Part shown: positions 22,901 through 37,240 of the stretch, piece after piece
Layout of the letters: each line of letters opens with the position of its first letter
Position numbering within the stretch: the first letter of the stretch is position 1
DNA from: Aphrophora alni
Taxonomy: Eukaryota; Arthropoda; Insecta; Hemiptera; Aphrophoridae
NCBI GenBank assembly: GCA_963513935.1
Contig: OY740770.1
Span: forward strand, 90,301,801-90,365,800
Reading direction: 5' to 3'
DNA: 64,000 bases
Made by a program: the position numbers and the translations under genes
Notes under the pieces: generated by a model
Seen by the model: only the letters and a program-made list of their open reading frames with translations
What the model was told of the DNA's origin: nothing
The model's database searches: none

Positions 22901-24705
22901 AATTCATTCCAAATTTCGCGGAGCACGCTGCGCCTCTAAATCTGCTTCGGAGGAAGGGCCAAAAATTCTCTTGGCAAGCTGAACAAGAGAAAGCTTTTAA
23001 ACATCTTCGGGAGGCAATAACACAGCCTCCGGTTCTCCGGATGGCCGATTTCGCCAAACCATTCATCCTGCAAACGGATGCGAGCTCGGTGGCCCTTGGA
23101 GCAGTTCTACTCCAAGAAATTGACGGCTCACGACAGCCCATAGCGTACGCTTCACGTACTTTAACACCTGCAGAAAGAAAAGCCTCATCTGCATATGAAG
23201 CCGAATGCCTAGCAGTAGTTTTTGGAGTAGAGAAATTTAGGCAATATCTAGAGCATCGGGAATTCCTATTAGAAACCGACAACCAAGCCCTTTCTTGGCT
23301 TTTAGCACGTCCTCGTCAACTTGGTAAATTAGGCCGGTGGATTGCCAAGTTGACTTCATTGAAATTTAAGGTAGCGCACATAAGAGGAACTCAGAACATC
23401 ATAGCAGACTCCCTCTCGCGCATGTTTGAACCGGAAAATTTCAACGAAGAAAATGTCACCTTTTCGTGTACCAGTCTCCTCACAAATTTTCCTCTAGCTT
23501 TTCATGACATCCAGACTCATCAAAAGGCCGACCCTATTTTGAAAAATATCATTGCCGACCTTGAACAGAACATCTCTTCAGAGAAGTACTGTTTAAGTAA
23601 AGGTGTACTCTGCCTGAAAAATCATCTGGAAAAGCCCACCAGAATTTATTTACCTCAGTCCTTAGTCGACCTGGTGATTAATTATCATCACGACTCCGTT
23701 GTGGGTGGTCATCTTGGAGTACTTAAAACTTTGTTTAAGGTAAAGGAGAATTTTTATTGGCCAACTTTAAAACAGGATGTCACGTCTAAAGTGCGAGCTT
23801 GTTCGGTGTGCGCTGTAAGCAAACCTGCTCACAACTCCAAATTAGGATACCTTGCCTCAACGGTTCCCAATCGTCCCATGGAAAAATTACATATTGACTA
23901 CGTCGGACAGCTTCCTAGGACAAAACAGGGCTACAACATGATACTGGTCGCAGTTGACCAGTTCTCAAAATTCACCTGGCTCATGCCTGTCAGAGATGCA
24001 ACTTCCCACAGTACAATTAAGGCCTTAAGCCAAAACATTTTTCAAAATTTCGGTTTTCCAAAGATAATAATCTCTGACAATGCACAATGTTTTGTATCAC
24101 ATGTCTTCCGCAACTTTTGTTTTTCTCGCGGTATTAAGCATGCAACTTTATCTCCTTATCACCCCCAACCTAATAATGCGGAAAGACTCAACCGAAACCT
24201 TAAGGCAGCCCTTATCGCCTATCACTCCAAAAATCAATCCTCTTGGGACGACTCCCTTTGCTGGCTTCAGCTGGCTTTCAATTTCGCACATCATGAGACT
24301 CTTAAAGCAACACCTTTTAGTATTCTTTTTAATTTTCTCCCCAATACACCACTGAGTCTCAGCTGGAACATACATGATCTCCTTCCAAAACCTAATACTA
24401 ATCCATCACAAGTTTGGCGCCAGGCCAAAGACAATATAATGAAAGCGCACCAAAAGGCCGAAAAGACCTATAACAAATTCAGGAAGCCTCATCTGTATAA
24501 AATCAACGATCTTGTCTGGTGTAAAACACACCCTCTTAGCTCTGCCATAGACAAGCGAGCTGCTAAATTGATGCCTCGATGGTCAGGTCCCTTCCGGATC
24601 ATTGATTTTCTTACTCCAGTTACCGTTGCGCTTTCTTTCGCCAATTCACCTCGTTTTATTAAAAAAGCACACGTCGAGCAACTCAAACCTCATCATATAA
24701 ATTAA
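19996..24705 (+). CDS. Gag-Pol polyprotein of Ty3/gypsy retrotransposon
   Basis: One uninterrupted 1569-residue frame makes the structural protein and all enzymes for reverse transcription and integration. Residues 1-195 are a charged, helix-rich N-terminus with a Ser/Pro/Thr-rich linker, and about 196-370 are capsid-like. CCHC zinc knuckles lie at 395-408 and 485-498, separated by a basic linker with KKRR at 420-423. Protease has DSGS at 556-559 and ILGSDF at 628-633. Reverse transcriptase runs from about 720, with D817 and YLDD at 879-882. RNase H has D1028, E1070, D1095 and D1138. Integrase has a zinc motif (H1232, H1239, C1269, C1272), catalytic D1301, D1361 and E1396, and an SH3-like tail near 1500-1560. 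All expected catalytic residues are present. Gag and Pol are fused with no stop or frameshift. The ATG at 19996 is the first in frame. Confidence 0.97.
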   Translation: MAVDLLRLVDSLKNTELAFEVVARGGEKDIVAKMRTSLRSLLQNSVEPEMGNFTEDILLQQIALARNSLFVLQDDLENLDSERGIKMIRVRARINVFGRRLEFLNRVHTEQLKVADNNVPRDLAELHNNFATLKEKFKAFEQTVAPLKLNVSIPLTPSGGTTKASSAEPSRSNGPNLLADTPQAETQQTTPSSSKGCQYISLYGKLSHPAEQIIKTIPQTDGFDLDKLLNFFKISLKIVKTYPDVALNINNVLMPYAQGPLNSCLIRHQAFNTFHKEALSLFIPSKRLASLVQELFYRPQKTNEAVHIFVNEIKEAAETLNLDKSELEVTDVILEGLSPEVRNCLVFATKPKNFADLDRLCAHVNNIMYTDRQRAPLKRPEFKSPDFRPTRPVVCYSCGQPGHRSPKCRNRPPTRQYPPKKRRQVWSLVGSSRPASLSKTNHIGFKHNTKPLFFNKPPFQNLNSISYSRRNNFGNKIQNYVTPICYHCGIPGHYIWGCKFFSLRNRSRQTYSSSKLSNCKLQKKNNISLKSRGLNDQFLPLVEVAFGQIKVKALLDSGSVRCVISKALFKKLKNTKAFKSITRVKADCVTASGKRLPISYSCRLHLKMEHCSWNVDFLVAHKLSCPLILGSDFISKTGLVLDLSAKNFYFKFSRSIVFPLCNFSNSAYKPIVSTTSESTAPDPLGHLQKDDKNAILKIINDFPQVLTKRLGLTHLVEYDIQLKDNTPVKCSPYQLAPPKMEYLREHINELLDSGVVEPSRSAYASPVFLVQHPEKKTRMVIDYRRLNQNIVVEAVPLPNLHQSFNWFVGAKYFTVFDLNSAYHQIPLSQKSKQITSFCTPWMLYQFTRVPFGLCTGAQVLTRLLDQVFHDIKFKFIFNYLDDLVIYSKTWEEHQKHLREVLTRLRRAGLTVNPDKVRFAVNEISFLGHLVSSRGVQIDPSRTKAIRNFPQPKNPKAVSRFIGMVNFFAKFIPNFAEHAAPLNLLRRKGQKFSWQAEQEKAFKHLREAITQPPVLRMADFAKPFILQTDASSVALGAVLLQEIDGSRQPIAYASRTLTPAERKASSAYEAECLAVVFGVEKFRQYLEHREFLLETDNQALSWLLARPRQLGKLGRWIAKLTSLKFKVAHIRGTQNIIADSLSRMFEPENFNEENVTFSCTSLLTNFPLAFHDIQTHQKADPILKNIIADLEQNISSEKYCLSKGVLCLKNHLEKPTRIYLPQSLVDLVINYHHDSVVGGHLGVLKTLFKVKENFYWPTLKQDVTSKVRACSVCAVSKPAHNSKLGYLASTVPNRPMEKLHIDYVGQLPRTKQGYNMILVAVDQFSKFTWLMPVRDATSHSTIKALSQNIFQNFGFPKIIISDNAQCFVSHVFRNFCFSRGIKHATLSPYHPQPNNAERLNRNLKAALIAYHSKNQSSWDDSLCWLQLAFNFAHHETLKATPFSILFNFLPNTPLSLSWNIHDLLPKPNTNPSQVWRQAKDNIMKAHQKAEKTYNKFRKPHLYKINDLVWCKTHPLSSAIDKRAAKLMPRWSGPFRIIDFLTPVTVALSFANSPRFIKKAHVEQLKPHHIN

Positions 24706-24734
24706 ATATTAACAAATTTCTAGAACCTTCTCCT

Positions 24735-25022
24735 TTACGATTTAATTTTCTTTCTGATCTTTCTTGGCCCGCACAAATTGTCATCTGGTAGTCTTCTTTC
24801 TATGCACTGCAGAACATAATAAAATACGGAACCAAGCCGTATTTCCTCTAAGCCAAATGCACATCTGTATGTTTGGGCATCGGTGGGCTGAGCTCTCCTA
24901 GAGCCCCTCCGTGCCGTAATCTGTATAGGTGTTTGCAGGCGAAGAGATATTGATTTTCCTTGTCCAGTGATATATCTCACTGTTTCCCGGACTTGACGCT
25001 TTTCAACCCATAGTCTGATCAA
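24735..25022 (-). other. Antisense open frame in the 3' noncoding region
   Basis: A 95-codon ATG-initiated frame runs opposite to the element. The product would be rich in Arg and Lys, with no domain I recognise. The segment is GC-richer than the window, so an open frame of this size could be chance. Antisense frames in this position are known in some LTR elements, but nothing here proves expression. Confidence 0.2.
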
Positions 25023-25474
25023 CTATGAGGTTCCACTTTACGGCAATGGCCGCTACATGTACCTGACATGTTTCCCTATCTAGACATATCTTGACATCGA
25101 GCACTCCGCGGGTGTAATCGATGCGACGAGAATATAGAGAGCGTCATGAACTCTTCTATTTCTTCGTCACCATAACGTCTTCGGACGAGGACATAGTGAG
25201 TCCATTTCCTTAACAGTTAAGTTTGGTGTATTTGTTCTTTGTTGTTTATCTTGGTGGAGGTATACTGACCGGTTCTGTCGAACTACATATAGTTAATGTG
25301 GCACTCGCCATGCATGTTAGTCTTAGTTGTTTTTTTGTTTATCTCGAGGTCTAAAACACCTGTCTGAGAGGAAATTTTTTTTTACCCCTTCAAGCACACT
25401 CTCTCTCTCCTTTTTCTAAATTTTGCGGGAGGCCCTTCTGGCCCCTTTTCCTTTCTACCCTAACTCCGTCTTTC

Positions 25475-25486
25475 GGGGGGGGAGAG
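25475..25486 (+). promoter_or_regulatory. Polypurine tract
   Basis: GGGGGGGGAGAG lies one base before the 3' LTR, where plus-strand DNA synthesis is primed in LTR elements. It follows a long pyrimidine-rich stretch. Confidence 0.85.
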
Positions 25487-25487
25487 C

Positions 25488-27488
25488 TGTAGCATTTAAA
25501 TCCAAAAAAGCACTTCCGCCATATAACTTAACTCATTTCGTAAATATACACTCTACTTTCCGTCGCTTGACAGATGCTGGCATCTAGCGGCCCGCTCCAA
25601 AACCAAGCATCACCTGATACTTGAAACCAAAGTACATTTCGCCGGTCAAGCTAGCTTCTCGATTACCAGTCCACAGTCTACATGCGATAACAACATGGTC
25701 TACATTCTTCATAACTCCGCTAGTTAAAAGTTTTCTTCTTCTCTCAAAATCACCGTCTTTCAAATACATCATGTTAAATTACAGCTCGTGCGCCTTAGTC
25801 TAATAATCTGTTTCAAAAAATGTTAAAATTAACCATCATTTTCTCGGTGCTACCTCACGTGATCTGCGACAGGATTTACCAGGTACTACAACCTTACAGA
25901 TTTTGTCATATTATAAATTTTGTTAATTTTTAAAATAATTTGTTAATTATCATGTTTTCTTTAAAATATGTATTTCATGTTTTATTCAACATTCTATTTT
26001 CTTTTGAAACTAAATGATTATAAAAAATTTCTTTTCTTAAAACATCATTTACAAAATTTTGCAAAGGCACATTTTACGTTTTGAACAATTTTGTGAAATA
26101 AGTGCAAACTAGTGTTGAACATTAAATGATCAGAATATGAACATGTCAAATATAAAACAATTGAGGAAATTTCTTCTAAATCAGAAAATTTCGTTTTACA
26201 AGCTTTTGCAAAATCTTACAAGTCTTATACAAGCTTTCTTTTAAACAAAATTAAAATATATATAAATAGATTTATAATAATCTAAGAAGCTTTTAAGTAC
26301 CATCTTAACGAATTTCTGTTATACAATCAATTTTCTTTAATTTTGGCAAATAATCAGATATTTTTTTTAGTGATGAACATTAATGCTAAAACATGTCTGA
26401 TTTTGTACAGACACTAAAAGAACATGTTTTTTGCTCACAGCTAATATGCTGGTAGGACAAATAGGAGAAATTGGAGAAATAAAGAAATTCTTGTCTCACA
26501 TTGCACAAACCAACGAAACATCCTAACAAGTTTCGTCCTGTTGGCAAAACACGTTTTTTTGTATAACGTAACTTCACATTTTCAAGTGCATAAAAGTGAT
26601 GTCTTTTTCTACAGCTGACTTTACAGAACTTTAACTAACTCATTTTGTATATGTGCCTAAATTTACTTTCGCAAATATGTGTTCCTTAAGACTATTTTCT
26701 AAATGTAGACCTGTGTAGTTAATTATAAAATATATATAAAAAAAAACAATTATTGGGTGGAGCCTGCATGCAAACTTTCGGTCCTAACAACCTCCAAGAG
26801 GTTATTTTGTAAATTAAAATAATTGACGTCAATTAATAAAATTAAATATTCAAAATTTTCATGTCTTTTCTAAAATAAACTTCTCTTTTATAATAAATTC
26901 TTTTGTCTAAAATATATATATTTATTGGCCAATATAGCATTTAAGTAATTTATCAAATAAGTAATATTATGTAACTGTTTTAAAAACTTATCATTTCATA
27001 AAGTTAAAAAAGGGGGGAAATAAATATCAGTATCTTTTCATTTTTTTTTTATTTTTGTAATTTTTACATTTAAGGACGTATAATTTTTTTTTTTTGGATT
27101 AATTATAATCCTGCTAATTGTTAAGCTGTGCTCATTGTCTTTTGTTAAATTTTGTAACTATAAAATATATAAACTAAAAAGGGGGGATAAATTTTCAGAA
27201 TCTATTGATTAATTTTTTTTTAAATTATAATATTTTACTTTAAGGGCGTATAATCTTTTTTTAAAATATAATCTTGTTAATCATAAGCTGTTTATGATAA
27301 TTTTGTCTCAGGATGTCTTTCTCAGTTGTAAATGATAAAATCTGAAACGTCGAAATTTCTTTCTGTTTAAATAAACTTGAGCCTTGTTAATTACTAAATT
27401 TGTCTCTGTCTTTTTTTTTTACTTTTCTTTTTCAAACATTGTTACCATTTTGGTTCCGCCTTTCTTAAATTTAAGTCCCCTGGTAACA
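25488..27488 (+). repeat. 3' LTR (2001 bp)
   Basis: Copy of the 5' LTR at a constant +8252 offset from end to end, with no indel and no difference seen by eye. The functional signals map to TATA 26724-26731, palindrome 26823-26832 and AATAAA 27370-27375. In this copy the AATAAA would terminate the element's transcript. Confidence 0.97.
27370..27375 (+). terminator. Polyadenylation signal of the 3' LTR
   Basis: AATAAA 118 bp before the LTR end, equivalent to 19118-19123. Confidence 0.55.
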
Positions 27489-27492
27489 CGTT
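27489..27492. repeat. Target site duplication, right copy
   Basis: CGTT, matching 17232-17235. Confidence 0.85.
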
Positions 27493-31034
<3,542 letters not shown>

Positions 31035-31142
31035 CGGTGGCCCGCACACCACTGTCGTTTCCCCACAAAATACAGTACAATCCCCTCCTCTACTACTCTC
31101 CACATAAAGGTGGAATTGCGCAGGTTTCCAGCCATTACCAGT
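31035..31142 (-). CDS. Possible 36-codon exon, gene unknown
   Basis: This GC-rich island reads on the minus strand as exactly 36 codons between a plausible acceptor (GCTATTGAATACAG, ending at 31143) and a strong donor (GTAAGG at 31034-31029). It would be a phase 0-0 exon. The translation begins TGNGWKPAQF and ends with CTVFCGETTVVCGPP. The GxTTVVCG pattern is loosely like the RNase PH fold of exosome subunits, but that is only an impression. The plus strand also has a 75-codon frame (31037-31264). The island could instead be part of a short interspersed element. Confidence 0.25.
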
Positions 31143-32216
31143 CTGTATTCAATAGCGAATACTGTAAATACCGTTTAAAACGTTTCAACTTTAAGTTTGT
31201 ACCTTCTCGTTTACACTTAACATTTCTGGCAATAAATGGACTGATTTACAAGCAAATTCAATAAAAAATGTAACATTTAATAAAAAGACCAACTTTTATT
31301 TATAGTTATAAATTATTTGTTAATTTATTATTTAAAATATACAATTTTAAACAATAAATATGCATTTATTGGTGTTAAAGTAAATTCTTTGTAATCTACG
31401 GTTGTACAAGTATACAATAATTACTATACGAATATATTTATTGGAAAATATAAATCACTAAATGTAATTCAGTGCCTTAAAAATAACACTATTTGTGATT
31501 TTATTTCAAACTCCGCAGTTATTTTAATTATCAATCTTTCCCCTGCTGGACTGGTTACGTCAATAACAGTTGATAACTTGAGATTTTATATTGCCTGAAT
31601 AAGAGGCGAAACGTCGTAATCAAGGAAATAAAAAAGAAGAAAAGTGAGCTGAGTTATCAAAGGTAAATAAGTTATTTCAATGTTTTAATTTGGGAACGTT
31701 TGCAAATATAATGCGACATCAAATTTGAACTAGAGTTTAAAAAATACTTCCATATTACTCTTTTTGATTAAAAAAACTTAATTTATTTTAGGTACTTGAG
31801 TTAATAATTTTTTTATTAAGCTTTATTGACAATATTTTATATATCCACCGTAGCATGCATCTGCTACTCAATAAACACAAAATACACGATGTTGTCTGAC
31901 AAATTTTACAGTTAGGGATTGATATGTCAAACTGTATAAATGAACTATCGACGCCACTTTATAAAGACCAACAATTTAATTTCCGCCAAAACTTTTAACC
32001 AAACTTTACCAAAAATATGCTAGCTTATGTGTGAAAAAAACCGACGCGCAGAAAGGCGTTTAAATATAAAATAACAATTTGCGAGTAGATAAGAATATAA
32101 GTGAATGGCAAATATCATTCTAGGCCAATTATATTTAAAAATCTATTATATATTTATTAGGTTTAAAAATAAATGCGACACTCTTAAATAATAAACAAAA
32201 GAAAATATAATTAGTT
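31143..32216. other. Non-coding stretch with a retroelement-like tail motif
   Basis: Mostly AT-rich. At about 31597-31640, GAGGCGAAACGTCG is followed by A-rich sequence with AAATAAA. A related CTGAAACGTCGAAA lies before the AATAAA of the LTR. This may be the tail of a retroelement, but no coding part is recognisable. Confidence 0.35.
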
Positions 32217-32393
32217 GAAAAAACAAACACAATATTTAGTAAATTCTACAATTTTATTGAGTCTTGCCGACCATGGTTACGCCAGCAACAGCATTTACAG
32301 GAAGGCAGTTTAACAAAGACTATGCCGGCAAAACCATGGTCGGCAAGACTCAATAAAATTGTAGAATTTACTAAATATTGAGTTTGCTTTTTC
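32217..32393. repeat. Foldback hairpin, 62-bp arms
   Basis: Arms 32217-32278 and 32332-32393 are reverse complements over 62 bp with two mismatches, and the inner 49 bp (32230-32278 with 32332-32380) are perfect. The 53-bp loop has no open frame of interest. No clear target duplication is seen. It could be a foldback or MITE-like element, a hairpin RNA source, or an assembly or cloning palindrome. Confidence 0.85.
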
Positions 32394-34071
<1,678 letters not shown>

Positions 34072-34429
34072 GTATTTAAAATATTCTATTTCAAAAATAA
34101 ATACCCTGAAAATTTTTAGCGTACAGCCTAATTTACTGGAATTTCGTCATCAAAAATCCAGCCATAAGCTGGTTCAAGCAGGCTAGACAATTTTACGATA
34201 TTGCTGTGAAATGTAAGTCCAGGATAAGACCTAAGGACCTTTTTTTAAATAACGTAAAAAAAGGTAAATGTGAAAAATAAAAGAACAATTCAACCCGTGA
34301 CTTTCATTTAGTGAAAAACTAGAAAGTGAAATTGTGAAATGATATTTTGTAACATTAAATTCCTTGTAACATTACATGCTTTAATGAATTGTTTTTTTCT
34401 CTTTTTTAAAACTTTATTTTGTAATTAAT

Positions 34430-34743
34430 TATATGGGGGGGGTTTGATTATTATGATCTAAATCTTTTGCTAAGGGCGTATAATAATGTAAATCACTAGC
34501 TACATATTAAGTGTCATTTGTACCGTGCAAATTGTTCTTCTTTTATAAAAAAAAAAAAAAAAAACTGCTACTCTATGTTATATGTTAATTTTTTTTAATG
34601 TAAATGGTTAACTCAAATTTTACAAAAAAGGTTAAATAAATTACAGTTCAATCGAAATTATCTAGATCTCTTCTTTAAACATTTACCATTCCTGGTTCCA
34701 GAAACATCGATTTAAGGTTCTCATCCTCAAACAAATGGTAACA
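34430..34743 (+). repeat. Decayed 3' portion of a related LTR
   Basis: It shares, in the same order and spacing, the landmarks of the 17-27 kb element's LTR end: a G8 run (34435-34442), AAGGGCGTATAAT, AATAAA at 34635, AAACATTTACCATT with CTGGTTCC, and a terminal GGTAACA. The distance from G run to end is 308 bp, against 307 bp in the intact LTR. Most other bases differ, so this is an old copy. The left end and target duplication were not found. The segment may be a truncated solo LTR interrupted by the (TG)n tract. Confidence 0.6.
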
Positions 34744-36360
34744 CAATAAAAATATGACCTTAAAATCTTCCCAGATATTCTACTTCTATTTAGTTCACTA
34801 GATTTTTTCTAACAACATTATGATATTTCTTTATGTACATTTCATGTTATTCCATACGCCACAATATTGACTGTAACTCATAGACAGTATTCAAAATTAC
34901 AGCCTTAAAATTACTTTCGATGTGTCCATTAACAGTCGCCACTCATATGTCTGTTGTTTAATGTCCAAGAGCCAAGTAATGCCTCCATTACTGAACAAAT
35001 GTTATTAAAAAAAACTATATTTCCTTCTTTACAGAAGTAGTCATTGTAACTCACGACTTCTTTAAAGACATATACTTGTTTCTTTCAGAAGTAGATTGAA
35101 ACCTTAGAGTCTAGAATTTGAAAGCTCAGAAGACTATTTTGAGAAGTTAAATCTCGTAAAAATCATTAAGATCTTTTGTCAGTTATAAAAGTGAGGTTCA
35201 GATAAACTACTTGCTTCAAATATATGATCACCTCATTCGTCTGATTATGAGCTCATTTGAGTCGGATTTATAAATTAAGGTCACGAAATCTGAAAACTTT
35301 GGTATGTTATACTCTTTATTTTGAGGCACAGGTCTCTTTGCAGATGCCAAATTGTGATACTAACTGTATATTTTTTTATAAGTCCTTGTTACATCGGAAA
35401 ACATTACATACAATGTTGACGAACTCATTACAATATCAATTATAACTAATTTGCTGCCTCCTTACAATAGCAATGGATATTTGAACATGTTTCAATATAT
35501 ATGCCTGGACACAGCTGAAACTTAGTTCAACATGAATAAGTCTGTCTGGTGCACACGTAAACTGAATAACTTTCCTACTTCTTTATTTACAAGAATTATA
35601 ACTAAAAAAGCATATTATACAAAAGTGTATTATACAAAAATGATCGACACAAAAAAAAATACTATGTCTGATTGGAAAATTCTGATAACGTAATTAATTT
35701 TACTTCAGTATAAAAAATACAATTGAATCACTATTCAGTAAACTTGTGAAGGTATTTGACCAGCTTATAGAGGAACCGCCTGATGGAGGAAAAATAAAAT
35801 ATTTCTGAAACATTATTGTAACTATTACTACCGTAAAACAAAGTCCTCATTATTCCCGTGTTCATTTCAGTCCGCATTCAGTGAAGAGAATCATGGCCAT
35901 TATTTTTTTTTTTTTACCAGAATTTTCATCAAAAAGATTTACGTGCACTTATATTCAGTTTAAATTTAATACGACGTGATTACAATTACAATTAAAACTC
36001 TCTTAAATAATGTCATATTTAAAAAAAAAAGTAAAAAGTGTTTAGTTCCTATCATGAAGTGAAATTAACTATTTTGGCAATAGATTAATATTAAAATACA
36101 AAACAATAAAATGAAATGCATATTGACTTGTTTCTAATGAAAGAAATTATTATCACTATTTTATTTTAATTAGTTTCTTACAGTTTAAAATGCAATAGCC
36201 TGCTTTGAAAATCAATTATCCCCTCAATGTTACCAATTAGATTACTTCAAAAAGTCTTAAAATTTAAATTATATAAATATACTTACATTTTATTTTCGTG
36301 TAAACATTTTAAGCTTTTGTACGTCATTATATTCGAATGATAACAGTGGGAATATTAATA

Positions 36361-36421
36361 GGTGGGGGGGGGGAAATATCTAAAAATTTATTCTAAACCC
36401 AAACATATGTTTGAATTAAAA
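36361..36421 (+). repeat. Short dispersed repeat, copy A
   Basis: GGTGGG plus a G run, GAAATATCTAAA, then TTATTCTAAAC and AAACATATGTTTGAA. Copy B is at 37176-37240 with the same order of blocks. The shared segment is about 60 bp. Confidence 0.5.
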
Positions 36422-37175
36422 AATAATACAAAATATCTTTGTAGTTTATCCAGTGTTTTCAATCAACGTATCTAAAAAAAAAAAAAAAAAAATCAAGGGA
36501 TAGACGGACAAATACTTAAATGTTTATTTATTGGTACCTACAGTTTTAACATCACAGTTATGAAGTTTAACAGGATAGTTAAGATTCTTGAATTGTGTTT
36601 AATTCTGTAGTTTTCTATAATATGATGAATTGTAATGAATGAAAAGGAATTGTTTAATAATTATTAAACACATTATTTACCGAATAATACTAAATATATA
36701 ATCTACATTAAAATTTGACATTATTATATCTGAGCTATGTTCCAACGGAAAACAAATTCCAGGGATAGAAATAATGTCCTTAACGAAATCGTGTAAATAT
36801 TAGCAGATGTTCCTTGATGCATATTATTTGCTTTGCTGTTTATATTGAATAAACTTTGACACTTACGAGTAGCTATTTGTTACTCAACGATGTTTGAGTT
36901 TTCATAGTAAATACTGAAAATATTCTCGTGCAAACACTGAGGGAATACGTAATGAGAAATTCGGTAATCGTTGTGAGAACGTCTGATTCTACAGCGTCTA
37001 GAAGTATGGACAACTATCAAGGCGACAAGTTTTGACAATTTGACAAGTTTTAAATTGGTTTATATGATTGACAAATTTCTCCAATCCTATCTAAATAATG
37101 TATAATACTAAGTTAAGGAATACAATGATTATTTATTTATTACAGATGATCGTGCAAGTTAATTTCTTGTAAGGA

Positions 37176-37240
37176 AGGTGGGGAATATAGTAAATATCTG
37201 CAGTTATATTCTAAACGGAAACATATGTTTGAAGTAAATA
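37176..37240 (+). repeat. Short dispersed repeat, copy B
   Basis: Matches copy A at 36361: GGTGGGGAATAT, AAATATCT, TTATATTCTAAAC and AAACATATGTTTGAA. Confidence 0.5.

Larger units (their letters stand above)
24706..25487 (+). other. Retrotransposon 3' noncoding region
   Basis: 782 bp between the Gag-Pol stop and the 3' LTR. There is no envelope-like frame on the plus strand. It ends in a pyrimidine-rich stretch (about 25370-25475) and then the polypurine tract. An antisense open frame occupies 24735-25022. Confidence 0.8.
17236..27488 (+). mobile_element. Full-length Ty3/gypsy LTR retrotransposon
   Basis: A complete 10,253-bp element. In order it has a 5' LTR, a tRNA primer binding site, a 759-bp leader, a single Gag-Pol frame, a 782-bp 3' noncoding region, a polypurine tract and a 3' LTR, flanked by CGTT duplications. 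The domain order reverse transcriptase, RNase H, integrase places it in Ty3/gypsy. It has no envelope frame and no chromodomain. The reading frame is visibly richer in G and C than the host sequence on either side. The LTRs look identical, so the insertion is recent. I did not assign a named clade. Confidence 0.97.

Noticed and set aside
22674..23282. 202-codon minus frame opposite reverse transcriptase and RNase H
   Set aside because: It is an antisense shadow of a strongly supported sense gene.
24706..25487. Possible envelope gene after Gag-Pol
   Set aside because: No sense frame of useful length, signal peptide or membrane segment is present.
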